DNA of 64,000 nucleotides from SZUA-320 sp963707875 (lineage in GTDB: Bacteria > Gemmatimonadota > Gemmatimonadetes > Gemmatimonadales > GWC2-71-9). Of the stretch, positions 1 through 8,996 are shown piece after piece. The notes below the pieces were generated by a model. The model had not been told where the DNA came from and did no database searches. It saw only the letters and a list, made by a program, of their open reading frames with translations. The stretch lies in assembly GCA_963707875.1 (NCBI GenBank), contig CAVPRU010000014.1:248001-312000 (forward strand), read 5' to 3'. Position numbers and translations under genes: made by a program. Positions within the stretch are counted from its first letter, which is position 1; every line of letters begins with the position of its first letter.

Positions 1-925
1 GGACCAGGTAGGTGTAGCTGCCGTCGCTCTTCCGGAGCACCCGGTCCTTGTCGTCTCCGAAGTCACTGGTCCGCAGCCAGAGCGCACCGTCTGATTCGAA
101 GGTCAGATCGCGATCCGCCAGGTCCTTCAGGGTGGCCTCGATCGCCCCGCGGTCGTAGACGCTCTGCTCGGATACGTGGATGTCGAACCGGGCTCCGAAG
201 TCAGCCAGCAGTTGATCCTGTTCGGCTCGCTGATGCTCGAGGATGAAGCGCCGGAGCGGCTTCGCAGCCCCGTCGAACCCACCCGCCAGGACTTCGAACG
301 GCAGGGCGGCGAACGCTTCGGCGGCCGCCTCGACCAGATACTCCCCGTGGTACCCGCCCTCCGGAATCGAGGCCGCCTGTCCCTGGGCCTCCTGAATCCG
401 GGCCCAGAGGCTGGCCACCAGTCGATCGATCTGGACCCCGGCGTCGTTGATATAGAACTCCCGGACCACCTCGTGGCCGGTCCATTCCAGCAGCGAGGCC
501 AGCGCGTCGCCCAGGGCAGCCCCCCGGCCGTGACCCACATGCAGCGGCCCGGTGGGATTGGCCGAGACGAACTCGACGTTGACTCGCCGACCGGCGGCGG
601 CGGTGCTCCGGCCGTAGCGATCCCCCTGCTCGATGATCGCCCGGACTGCCCCGGCCAGTTCGGCATCGGCCAGCCAGAAGTTGATGAACCCCGGGCCCGC
701 GATTTCGGCCCGAGTGATTACCCCGGCCGGCAGGGTGATCTCCGACAGAATGCGTTCAGCCAACACCCGCGGATTGCTCCGGAGCGGCTTGGCAAGCACC
801 ATGGCCAGATTGGTGGCCAGGTCCCCGTGGCCTGCCTCCCGCGGCCGTTCGAGGACGAACGTCGTATCGGCGCCACCCAGGTGATGGGCGACCCGCTCGA
901 GTTCACGCTGGAGGAGGGGGTTCAC
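1..925 (-). CDS. argS: arginyl-tRNA synthetase, N-terminal part (runs off window)
   Basis: Class I aminoacyl-tRNA synthetase that charges tRNA-Arg with arginine in the cytoplasm. The frame is open from a GTG at 925 to the window edge, giving about 308 of a usual 550-580 residues. It shows the Add1 N-terminal region, then VEFVSANPTGPLHVGHGRG with the HIGH-class ATP-binding motif HVGH near residues 129-132, followed by EFYINDAG, all typical of ArgS. The C-terminal catalytic and anticodon-binding parts lie beyond position 1. The GTG start overlaps the stop of the upstream FmdB-type gene (GTGA), so the two are probably co-transcribed. The start was chosen from this overlap and the natural N-terminus VNPLLQRELERV. 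Confidence 0.95.
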   Translation of the reverse strand, partial: MNPLLQRELERVAHHLGGADTTFVLERPREAGHGDLATNLAMVLAKPLRSNPRVLAERILSEITLPAGVITRAEIAGPGFINFWLADAELAGAVRAIIEQGDRYGRSTAAAGRRVNVEFVSANPTGPLHVGHGRGAALGDALASLLEWTGHEVVREFYINDAGVQIDRLVASLWARIQEAQGQAASIPEGGYHGEYLVEAAAEAFAALPFEVLAGGFDGAAKPLRRFILEHQRAEQDQLLADFGARFDIHVSEQSVYDRGAIEATLKDLADRDLTFESDGALWLRTSDFGDDKDRVLRKSDGSYTYLV

Positions 926-1227
926 TCGGGGGCCGTTTCCTTCGGCTTGGCGGGCGCTGGCTCGGCCTTGGCGGGCTTGGCATCACTCGCCGCGGCGGGT
1001 TTCTTGGGATCGGCCGCGTCGGTCGCCGGCTTCCGAGGTCCCTTGCCGTCCTTGCCGTAGTCGGTGATGTAGAATCCGCTGCCCTTGAACACCAGGCCCG
1101 CGCCGCCAGAAATCCGGCGGTCGGCCAGCCGGCCGCACTCCGGGCACTTGAGCCGGGGGCGGTCGGACATCTTCTGGAGCTTCTCGAACTGGTGCCCGGC
1201 GGGGCACTCGTACTCGTACGTTGGCAT
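922..1227 (-). CDS. FmdB-family zinc-ribbon protein
   Basis: Small protein of 101 residues of the FmdB/CxxC_CXXC_SSSS zinc-ribbon family. It opens with MPTYEYEC and carries a second CPEC pair, so the N-terminal 40 residues can form a zinc ribbon. Residues about 60-101 are a low-complexity Ala/Pro/Lys tail. The family is often called a putative regulator after FmdB, but its role is unknown. The ATG at 1227 is preferred over a GTG one codon upstream because MPTYEYEC is the family N-terminus. Its stop overlaps the argS start. The 130 bp upstream separate it from a divergent gene and must hold its promoter. Confidence 0.85.
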   Translation of the reverse strand: MPTYEYECPAGHQFEKLQKMSDRPRLKCPECGRLADRRISGGAGLVFKGSGFYITDYGKDGKGPRKPATDAADPKKPAAASDAKPAKAEPAPAKPKETAPE

Positions 1228-1359
1228 CACCTATTCCCGTAACTGAAACCAGCCCATAAACTTAGACCTCGAGTGACGAGTGGGCAAGCTGGGCTTGGGG
1301 CGAATCTCCCGGCCCAGGAATCACGTACGGAGACCTCTCCCCACGACTCTGGAGGCTGT

Positions 1360-1875
1360 ATGCGGCTGACCGTGCTGCTGCTGGCCAGTCCCGGGCTGTT
1401 TCCAATCCAACCGGCCGCTGGGCAGGCCCCCGCCCGCCCGGTTCAGGACTGCTCCAGCCCGGACCACCGGGCCTTCGATTTCTGGCTCGGAGACTGGAAC
1501 GTCACCACCAATGGAGCCCGGGTCGGCACCAATCTGGTTACCGCAACCCAGCAGGGGTGCATCCTCCATGAACACTGGCGGGGAACTGACGGGAGCACGG
1601 GCGAAAGCTTCAACTTCTTCGACCGAACCACCGGCCAGTGGAACCAGCTGTGGATCGATGCTCGCGGTTTCGTGCTCCGGCTCGCTGGCGGGCTGGAGGA
1701 GGGGACCCTCCGGATGCGTGGTGAGACCCGGGGCGCCGGGGGGGGCATCGCACTTCAGCGCCTGGCCTTCACCCCGAATCCGGACGGGACGGTCCGACAG
1801 CTGTGGGAAATGTCGAGCGATGGAGGGGCGACTTGGACCGTTCTGTTCGACGGACTCTACACCCGCAAGCCGTAG
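1360..1875 (+). CDS. secreted DUF1579-like protein
   Basis: A 171-residue protein with a probable signal peptide (MRLTVLLLASPGLFPIQPAAGQA) and a FDFWLGDWNV motif soon after the mature N-terminus. This motif is typical of small secreted proteins of the DUF1579 or FxFWxGxW type whose function is unknown. The rest alternates short beta-strand-like segments with repeated WxxxW patterns, compatible with a lipocalin-like barrel. The ATG at 1360 is preceded by GGAGG at 1351-1355; a GTG 29 codons upstream would bury the signal peptide. It stands alone, divergent from fmdB and convergent with the esterase gene. Confidence 0.7.
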   Translation: MRLTVLLLASPGLFPIQPAAGQAPARPVQDCSSPDHRAFDFWLGDWNVTTNGARVGTNLVTATQQGCILHEHWRGTDGSTGESFNFFDRTTGQWNQLWIDARGFVLRLAGGLEEGTLRMRGETRGAGGGIALQRLAFTPNPDGTVRQLWEMSSDGGATWTVLFDGLYTRKP

Positions 1876-1900
1876 CGGCCGGGCGCCTTCGGGGAGCGGC

Positions 1901-2587
1901 TCAACCCGCCTCCGCCGCGAACGATTCGAGCAACGGCCAGGGGATGACATGCCCTCCCTTGAACCGCTCGAGCCGGAACTCGAGGCGGGCCGCCCGGAGC
2001 CGAGCGACCTCGCCCTGAACCTGGTCCTCGCTGATGTACTGGTCCCGGTCGCCCATCACTATGGTGACCTTGGCCTCCTCCAGTCGATCGCCATGCCGCG
2101 CCAGATCCAGATCCGGCGGGACTCCGCCTCCCCAGAGGACGAGTCGGGTCGGGCGCACCCTGCCCATCGCGACCCACCGACAGCCCGTCGCCGCTCCCTG
2201 GGAAAAGGCGTGCACCTGCACCGGCACTTCGGCACCGACCCGCGCCCGGATGTCGCCCAGCAACTGATCCAGATAGCGCACGTAGTCCTCAATCTCGGCC
2301 ACCCGCTCATGACTGGTCATCCACGTGGCACCCACCCGTCGAGTCTTCGGATTGGTGTAGTACCGGTTGAGCGCTTCTGGGGCGACGACCAGCCGGGTGG
2401 GTGTGATGGCCGGTCGGAACCACCCCAGGAAATCGCTGGCCAGCATCCCGAAGCCGTGCAGCACGATCCAGACCTCGCGGACGTCCTGCTCACCCCCGGC
2501 GGAGTGATAGAGCGCGGTGCGAGAGACGGTGAGATGTTGCTCCCGCATCGCCAGGGGCGGCAGCTCGGGGGCCTCGGGACTGGTCAA
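1901..2587 (-). CDS. alpha/beta-hydrolase, phospholipase/carboxylesterase type
   Basis: Predicted serine esterase of 228 residues in the phospholipase/carboxylesterase family. Visible are the oxyanion-side motif VLHGFG, the nucleophile elbow AFSQGAA (family form GxSxG with Phe at the first position), an acid in the MGDRDQYI segment and the final His in GGHVIPWP. This gives a plausible Ser-Asp-His triad for a cytosolic enzyme acting on small esters; the substrate cannot be read from sequence. The TTG start at 2587 overlaps the stop of the upstream mutase gene (TTGA); an ATG 13 codons in (2548) is the alternative. It is the last gene of the long minus-strand run. Confidence 0.8.
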   Translation of the reverse strand: MTSPEAPELPPLAMREQHLTVSRTALYHSAGGEQDVREVWIVLHGFGMLASDFLGWFRPAITPTRLVVAPEALNRYYTNPKTRRVGATWMTSHERVAEIEDYVRYLDQLLGDIRARVGAEVPVQVHAFSQGAATGCRWVAMGRVRPTRLVLWGGGVPPDLDLARHGDRLEEAKVTIVMGDRDQYISEDQVQGEVARLRAARLEFRLERFKGGHVIPWPLLESFAAEAG

Positions 2588-4131
2588 CCGGGGTACCGGC
2601 CCCAGGCCGCGCGGAAGACATCGCTGATCTCCCCGATGGTGGCGCGGACCCGGACCGCATCGATGATGGCCGGGATCAGCGGGTCGGCGGTGCCCGCGGC
2701 GTCTGCCAGCGCGCGCAGTGCGGTCGTCACGTCCGCCGGAGTCCGCCGGCGCCGTGCCTCGATCAGTCGTGCCTGCTGCCGTCCAGCCAACTCGGAGTAG
2801 TCCGGTGCGTCCACCCTGGGCACCGACGATTCATCGGTGAACTGGTTGACACCAACCACAACCCGGTCGCCCCGCTCAACCTCCTGCTGGTGGGTCCAGG
2901 CGCTCCGGGCGATGGCATCCTGGAAGTAACCCGACTCCACTGCCCGGGCCGCCCCACCCAGCCGATCGACCTCCTCGATGAGGCCTCGGGCCTCGGCCTC
3001 GATCTGATCGGTCAGGCTCTCCACATACCAGCTTCCCCCCAGGGGATCCACCGGACGGGTGGTGCCGCTCTCGTGGGCCAGCACCTGCTGGGTCCGGAGT
3101 GCCAGCGTCGCGGACTCGGCGGTGGGGAGGGCCAGGGCCTCGTCATACCCATTGGTGTGAAGCGACTGGGTTCCCCCGAGGATGGCCGACAGGGCCTGCA
3201 CCGTGACCCGAACCACATTGTTGAGCGGCTGCTGGGCCTGGAGGGTGACGCCCCCGGTCTGGGTGTGGAACCGGAGCCGGCAACTGGCGTCATCGGCCTG
3301 ATGGCGCTCCCGGAGGAGGGCGCTCCACAGCCGTCGGGCCGCACGGAACTTGGCCACTTCCTCGAACAGGTCGTTGTGGGCCGCGAAGAAGAACGACAAC
3401 CGGGGACCGAAGACCGCGAGCGGCACTCCGGCGGCAACCGCCCGCCGAACATACTCCAGCCCATTGGCCAGGGTGAAGCCGACCTCCTGGGCGGCCGTCG
3501 CCCCGGCCTCCCGCATGTGATATCCGCTGATCGAGATCGGGTTGAAGCTCATCCCCTCATCGGCCACGAAACGGAACAGATCCGTGGCCAGGCGGAGCGA
3601 GGGCTCGGCCGGGTAGATGTACGTCCCCCGGGCAATGTACTCCTTGAGGATGTCGTTCTGAACGGTTCCTCCCAGTTGCGATCGGGCGACCCCTGTTTCC
3701 TCCCCCACCACCACGTACATCGCAAGCAGCACGGCCGCCGTCGCGTTGATCGTCATGGAGGTGGTGACCTGGTCCAGCGGGATCCCCCGAAACAGGTCAT
3801 GCAGGTCGTCCACCGTGTCGATCGCCACGCCGACCCGGCCCACCTCCCCGGTGGCCATCGGGTGGTCCGAGTCGTACCCCATCTGGGTCGGGAGATCGAA
3901 CGCCGTCGAGAGCCCGGTCTGCCCGGCCGCCAGCAGGTCACGGAATCGGGCATTGGTCTCGTCGGCGGTTCCGAACCCCGCGTACTGTCGCATGGTCCAG
4001 AGTCGCCCGGCGTACATCGTCGGGTAGACGCCCCGGGTGTACGGGAAGGTCCCGGGCGGCGGAGCCTCTCCGGTCCAGTCGGACGGACCGTAGACGATGC
4101 GGCGCGTCGAGGGCTGTCCGTCGGAACTCAC
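2584..4131 (-). CDS. methylmalonyl-CoA mutase-type acyl-CoA mutase, catalytic chain
   Basis: Catalytic (TIM-barrel) chain of a B12-dependent acyl-CoA mutase, 515 residues, interconverting methylmalonyl-CoA and succinyl-CoA or a close analogue. It has PYTRGVYPTMY at 30-40 (substrate Tyr region), the LSTAFDLPTQMGYD segment, SISGYHMREAG, and the long conserved stretch from TQTGGVTLQAQQPLNN to DPLGGSWYVE. It stops where the cobalamin-binding domain would begin, so that domain must be a separate small subunit not seen in this window. YPTMY favours methylmalonyl- over isobutyryl-CoA mutase (YPFMY), but the substrate is an inference. The GTG start overlaps the fbp stop (GTGA). Confidence 0.88.
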   Translation of the reverse strand: MSSDGQPSTRRIVYGPSDWTGEAPPPGTFPYTRGVYPTMYAGRLWTMRQYAGFGTADETNARFRDLLAAGQTGLSTAFDLPTQMGYDSDHPMATGEVGRVGVAIDTVDDLHDLFRGIPLDQVTTSMTINATAAVLLAMYVVVGEETGVARSQLGGTVQNDILKEYIARGTYIYPAEPSLRLATDLFRFVADEGMSFNPISISGYHMREAGATAAQEVGFTLANGLEYVRRAVAAGVPLAVFGPRLSFFFAAHNDLFEEVAKFRAARRLWSALLRERHQADDASCRLRFHTQTGGVTLQAQQPLNNVVRVTVQALSAILGGTQSLHTNGYDEALALPTAESATLALRTQQVLAHESGTTRPVDPLGGSWYVESLTDQIEAEARGLIEEVDRLGGAARAVESGYFQDAIARSAWTHQQEVERGDRVVVGVNQFTDESSVPRVDAPDYSELAGRQQARLIEARRRRTPADVTTALRALADAAGTADPLIPAIIDAVRVRATIGEISDVFRAAWGRYPG

Positions 4132-5141
4132 GAAGCGGGCGTCTCCAGCACGGTCGCCACGAACTCCACGTCCCGCCGGGAACCGATGATCAGAGGCGTG
4201 CGCTGATGCAGTTCGGTCGGGACCAGGTCCATGATCCGGGTCACTCCGTCGGTCGCCGCCCCGCCGGCCTGCTCGACGATGAAGGCCATCGGGTTCGCTT
4301 CGTACGCCAGCCGAAGCTTGCCCTGCGGGTTCCTGCTGTCACCCGGATACAGGAACACGCCGCCGGCCACCAGGTTCCGGTGAAAGTCCGCCACCAGTGA
4401 GCCGATGTACCGGCTGTTCTTCCCGGCCATCACCTCGGGCCTCTCACCGTGGAAGGCCCGCACGGCCCGCTGAATCCCGGAGGACCAGCGAGGGAAGTTG
4501 CTTTCGTTGACGCTGAGATATTTCCCCACCTCGGGAATCCGGATCCCGGAGTGCGAGAGCAGGAACTCCCCGATGGTCGGATCGAGGGTGAAACCGTTGA
4601 CCCCGTTGCCGGTGGTATAGACCAGCATCACGCTGGACCCGTACATCACGTATCCCGCCGCCACCTGTTCCCGCCCCGGCTGGAGGACGTCGGCCAGTTC
4701 GCCCTCGCTCCCGGTGCTGACCCGGCGGTAGATGCTGAAGATGGTCCCGACCGCCCCATTGACATCGATGTTGGACGAGCCATCGAGCGGATCAATCAGA
4801 ACCGCGTACCGGGCATCCGAGGTGGTCGCAAAGGTGGTCATCTGCTCATCCTCCTCCGAGGCGAGCACACAGACCCGGCCGGTGGCGGCCAGGGCATTCT
4901 TCATACAGTCGTTGGCGTAGACATCGAGCTTCTGCTGCTCTTCGCCCTGAACGTTGGTTTCCCCGGCGCTGCCGAGGATGTCGACCAGGCCCGCCCGGCG
5001 GATCGCGGCGGCCACCAGTTTGGTCCCCAGGGCAATGTCGTACAGCAGGTTGGTCAGCTCGCCGGTGGCGGTGGGGTGGCGCCGTTCCTGCTCGAGAATG
5101 AAGGTTTCGATCGTCTGCACTATGGGAGAACGGGTCGCCAC
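4128..5141 (-). CDS. fbp: fructose-1,6-bisphosphatase class I
   Basis: Gluconeogenic or Calvin-type phosphatase hydrolysing fructose-1,6-bisphosphate to fructose-6-phosphate. The 337-residue product has the metal site segment LIDPLDGSSNIDVN, the phosphate-binding region NSRYIGSLVADFHRNL, and the GGVFLYPGD and KLRLAYEANPMAF motifs of class I enzymes. The GTG at 5141 is chosen because AGAGGA lies 8 nt upstream and the resulting length is normal; a longer frame would run deep into comEC. It overlaps the 3' end of comEC by 22 bp and the mutase start by 4 bp, so it sits mid-operon. Confidence 0.93.
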   Translation of the reverse strand: MATRSPIVQTIETFILEQERRHPTATGELTNLLYDIALGTKLVAAAIRRAGLVDILGSAGETNVQGEEQQKLDVYANDCMKNALAATGRVCVLASEEDEQMTTFATTSDARYAVLIDPLDGSSNIDVNGAVGTIFSIYRRVSTGSEGELADVLQPGREQVAAGYVMYGSSVMLVYTTGNGVNGFTLDPTIGEFLLSHSGIRIPEVGKYLSVNESNFPRWSSGIQRAVRAFHGERPEVMAGKNSRYIGSLVADFHRNLVAGGVFLYPGDSRNPQGKLRLAYEANPMAFIVEQAGGAATDGVTRIMDLVPTELHQRTPLIIGSRRDVEFVATVLETPAS

Positions 5142-7368
5142 GGGGCTGGTCCTCTCTGGGAAGTTTCGCGGCGGGTCCGGGATGACGCCCGCCATTGCTG
5201 TCCGTCGGTCCACACCGTCACCGGGCCCTCCCGGTCAGTGCGCCAGACCGAGGCACCGCTCGCCGCCAGTCGATGGAGGGTCGCCGGCGCCGGGTGTCCG
5301 TACCGATTGCGGCCCAAACTCAGAATCGCCAGCTCGGGGGCGAGTTCCTCGAGCCAGGCGACTCCGGTGGCGCCGCGCGAGCCATGGTGGCCCACCTTGA
5401 GCAGGTCCACGTCCCCGACGCGCCCCCGGAGCAGCTGCTCGACCGGTGCGCCGACATCCCCGGTCAGTAGGGCCCGAAACCGACCGAATGCCACCAGGAG
5501 CACCACCGAATCCTCGTTGAGGTCCTCCCGCCATCCCGCCCAGGCCGGGTCGGGGTGCAGCACCTCGAACCGAACCCCGTCCAGTTCCCAGCGATCCCCG
5601 GTCCGGGCCGGTTGCCACACCGCCCCGGTGGCCGCGGTGCGATCGAGCAGCGCCAGATAGAGCGAATCCCCGACCGGCACTCCGGGATCAAGGACCACCC
5701 CGACCGGAAACCGCTCGAGCAGGCTGCCCACCCCGCCGATATGGTCGGCGTGGGCATGCGAGGCAACCAGATACTCTATTCGCCGAGCGCCGTGACGGGC
5801 CAGGAAGGGGACCACGACCTGTCGCCCCGCATCATATTCCCGGCTGACCGGTCCCGCATCCACCACCACCCACCTCCCGGCAGGCGTCCGGATGGCGGTC
5901 GCGTCACCTTGCCCGACCTGGAGGTGATATAACGTAAGCCCCGGCCGGGCCGCTCCCAAGTCGGGTCGCCATCCAGGGAGCAAAGTCACCCAGAGCGCAC
6001 CGGTACCGACCAGCAGGAGCCGCTGACCGGCGGCCCGCCGAGGGAGCCGGCGCCCCACGACCCAGAGCGCCGCCGTCAGCACCGCCAGCCAGGGGAGGGC
6101 CGCCAGGACGCCGGGCACGGTCACCACCGCACCCCACGGAATCCCGGCCCCGAAGAGCGCCAGTCGTTCCAGCCCGGCCAGGGTCAGCCCTGTCCCCGCG
6201 GCGAGGGCCTCACCCGCCGGTGGCCAGATTGATGCCAGCAGCAGCGACGCGAACGCTCCGGGGACGGCGAGTCCTGTCAGAGGAATCGCCGCGAAGTTCA
6301 GCACAATCCCCACGATGGCCACCTGCCCGAGGATCCCGGCGGTCAAGGGAGCGGTGGCCAGCGTCGCGCCGATCGAAGCGGCCGCCGTGCGGATCGGCCA
6401 CGAGCGGCTCAGTTGCCGATCGCTCCACCGGGTCAGGCGGGTGACGCCCCAGATCGCCGCGGCCGAGAGCCAGGCCCCGAACTGGTGGATGGCCCAGGGA
6501 TCGATCATCAGCATCGCCAGGCAGCAGACGGCAAGCAGCGGCTCGGGCTGGACCCGTCGCTGGCGTGCCCCGGCCAGGGCCAGGAGGGCCACCAGGGCGG
6601 CGGCGCGGGAGGCGGGGGGGGGAAGCCGAGGAAGGCAACGTACCCGGTCGCGAGGATCACCGAGCCCGCGCGGGCCAGAGGCCGGGAGAGTCGGAGGACC
6701 CTCAACAGAAGAAAGACCCACCCGGCCACCACCCCGACATGGAACCCGCTGATCGCAAGCAGATGGATCAGGCCCGCCCGCGCGAACGCATCGCGGATCT
6801 CACGATCGAGGTCCCCGCGGCGACCCAGGATGAGGGCTTCCACCATCGGCGCGCGGCCACCATACAGCCGCCCGATCTGCCCCACCAATCGGTCCTCGAT
6901 CAACCGGATCGAGGTCCCGGCCGCCCGGCTGACGGTGCGAACCTGCGCCGCGACCAGCAGGCCGTCCCCTCGGCCCCCCCGACCTGGAGCAGCGACCCAG
7001 CGGCCTTGGATCCTGACCTCGTTCCCGCGGAAGGCCGGCTGGTCGGAGCGCCACCGCACGGTCACGCTGCCCCGGCAACCAGCACCAATCGGATGAGCGA
7101 TCATCCGATCGCCCGGGAGCGACCCGACGACCTGTGCTTCCATCGTCACGGGACCCGGCGGAATCCGGCTGGCACACCGGGTCGCGTCCAGTTGCCGGCT
7201 GGCCCGCCCGATCACCAGGCCGGCAGCCACGGCCCACGGAACAAGGGCCAATCGGGTGCGATGCAGGAGCCCAGCCCCGGCGGCGAGCGCTCCGATTGAC
7301 GGCAGGGCCGGAAACGGCAAGAGGCCGGCATGAATGCCGGCCCCGACCCCGACCACCAGTGCCACCAC
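5120..7368 (-). CDS. comEC: ComEC/Rec2 DNA-uptake channel, frameshifted as sequenced
   Basis: Inner-membrane channel for single-stranded DNA uptake in transformation. The N-terminal half has the OB-like region and the competence domain start (LIHLLAISGFHVGVVAGW). A 9-C run (6614-6622, minus strand) then breaks the frame after FLGF. The other frame continues with the remaining membrane segments and the C-terminal metallo-beta-lactamase-like domain (HAHADHIGG, LKVGHHGS). Adding one base gives 749 residues, a normal ComEC length. The break may be a consensus error or slippage. The start is uncertain: GTG 7368 or 7365, or ATG 7467 inside the preceding gene. Confidence 0.88.
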
Positions 7369-7396
7369 CGGGCTGCGCCACCCGGCGGCAACGAGA

Positions 7397-7675
7397 CTAT
7401 TCCGCTCCGGCCTTCCCGCAGCGGGGCGATAGGGTGACCCGCCGGATCCCGTCGATGATGGCCACATCAATGGCGGCCCGCTGCTGTTCCTTCTCCAGGG
7501 AGATGTCGGTCACCGCCTTGCCCTTGGCGGTGCTGACGTACCGGGAGGGCAGCCGGTTGAGGGCATACACCATCACGTCGGCCTGGCAGAGTTCGCAGCC
7601 GCAGAAATCGGGAAACCGCTTGACGACCCCCGAGTAGGACTCTCGGGCATGGTCTTCGACCAGGTTCTTTATCAC
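7397..7675 (-). CDS. ComFB-like late competence protein
   Basis: A 92-residue protein with the pattern of the late competence protein ComFB family: an N-terminal NLVEDHAR helix, a short cysteine cluster (FCGCELC) and the segment DVMVYALNRLPSRYV. The cysteines may bind zinc. The molecular function of the family is not established. Lying between miaB and comEC supports, but does not prove, a competence role. The GTG start overlaps the miaB stop (GTGA at 7672-7675), and the gene ends about 30 bp before the likely comEC start. Confidence 0.8.
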   Translation of the reverse strand: MIKNLVEDHARESYSGVVKRFPDFCGCELCQADVMVYALNRLPSRYVSTAKGKAVTDISLEKEQQRAAIDVAIIDGIRRVTLSPRCGKAGAE

Positions 7676-8985
7676 AGGACCGCCATGGTGCGGGCGCCCT
7701 GGAGGGCGCCGGTGAAGGTGGAGCCGGTGGTCCCGGTGAGACGGACGGTGTGGTACTCACCGATGCTGCTCGATTCCAGACCGATGAGCACCATGTGGTT
7801 GCCCCTGGTCCGCGCCAGCATGAGGTCGCCCCGCCGGGCCGGCCGCTCCACCAGAATCTCGTGGATGCTGCCCAGCCGCGCCAGATTTCGTCGCCGGACC
7901 TGGCCCCGCACCTCCTCCACCAGCCGCTGGAGCCGGCCGGCCGCCTCCGCCTCCGGCACCGGGCCAGGCAGCCTGGTGGCCGGCGTCCCGTCCCGGGGAG
8001 AGTAGCGGAAGGTGTACGCGTCATCGAAGCCCGCGGCTTCGACCAGGGTGAGGGTCTCTTCAAACTGCGCCTCGGTCTCCCCCGGAAAGCCGACGATGAG
8101 GTCGGTGGAGATGGTGATGCCGGGAATCGCCCCGCGGAGCCGTTCCGCCACGGCCAGGTACTGCTCGCGACTGTAGCGTCGGGCCATCCGTCGGAGCACC
8201 GCGTTGGAGCCGCTCTGAGCCGGGAGGTGGACGTGTTCGCAGACGGTTGGCGTCTCGGCCATGGCCGCCACCACCTCGTCGGTAAAATCGGTGGGGTAGG
8301 GACTGGTGAACCGGATCCGTCGAATTCCATCGACCCGGCCCACGGCCCGAAGCAGCGACCCGAACCCGTGGGTCCCATCGTGATAGCCATTGACGGTCTG
8401 GCCCAGGAGGGTGACCTCCGAGGCGCCCTGTTCGACCAGGGCGTCCACCTCGGCGACAACGTCCTCCAATCTGCGGCTCCGTTCCGGCCCCCGGGTATAC
8501 GGAACGATGCAGAAGGTGCACTTGTAATCGCACCCACGCTGGACGGTGACGAACCCGGTGGGTCCAGCCTCCCGGACCGGCGGGACCTGTTCGTAGTGCT
8601 CCCAGGCGCGGAAGGCCACGTCTGCCACCCGGTCACCGCCCATCGCCTGACGGACCAGTTCCCCGAGGTTCCGGTAGCCGTCCGGCCCCACCACCAGGTC
8701 CACCTTGGTCTCCCGCTCCAGCAGGGCCGGACCGAGCCGCTGGGCCATGCACCCGACGACCCCGAGGACGCCCCCGGACCGCCGGTACCGCTGCAGCTCT
8801 CCGATCCGCCCGATGACCCGCTGTTCCGCGTTGTCCCGCACCGCGCAGGTGTTGATCAGCAGTACGTCAGCCTCGGCGGCGGACTCGGTGACCCCGAATC
8901 CTGCCTGTCCCAGCACCCCGAGCATCAGCTCGGTGTCGGCCACGTTCATCTGGCAGCCGTAGGTTTCGATGTAGACGCGCTCCAT
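7672..8985 (-). CDS. miaB: tRNA-2-methylthio-N6-dimethylallyladenosine synthase
   Basis: Radical-SAM methylthiotransferase that adds the 2-methylthio group to i6A37 in tRNAs. The 437-residue protein carries the N-terminal UPF0004 domain with Cys11, Cys47 and Cys79 for the auxiliary cluster. The radical-SAM motif CDYKCTFC follows (Cys152, 156, 159), and a TRAM domain ends the protein (IHEILVERPARRG, GNHMVLIG). The order and spacing are those of MiaB; RimO normally differs in the first motif. The ATG at 8985 has GAGGG upstream and gives the natural N-terminus MERVYIETYGCQMN; a much longer upstream extension of the frame is not coding. It follows the outer-membrane protein gene by 11 bp. Confidence 0.93.
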   Translation of the reverse strand: MERVYIETYGCQMNVADTELMLGVLGQAGFGVTESAAEADVLLINTCAVRDNAEQRVIGRIGELQRYRRSGGVLGVVGCMAQRLGPALLERETKVDLVVGPDGYRNLGELVRQAMGGDRVADVAFRAWEHYEQVPPVREAGPTGFVTVQRGCDYKCTFCIVPYTRGPERSRRLEDVVAEVDALVEQGASEVTLLGQTVNGYHDGTHGFGSLLRAVGRVDGIRRIRFTSPYPTDFTDEVVAAMAETPTVCEHVHLPAQSGSNAVLRRMARRYSREQYLAVAERLRGAIPGITISTDLIVGFPGETEAQFEETLTLVEAAGFDDAYTFRYSPRDGTPATRLPGPVPEAEAAGRLQRLVEEVRGQVRRRNLARLGSIHEILVERPARRGDLMLARTRGNHMVLIGLESSSIGEYHTVRLTGTTGSTFTGALQGARTMAVL

Positions 8986-8996
8986 GGGACCCTCGA

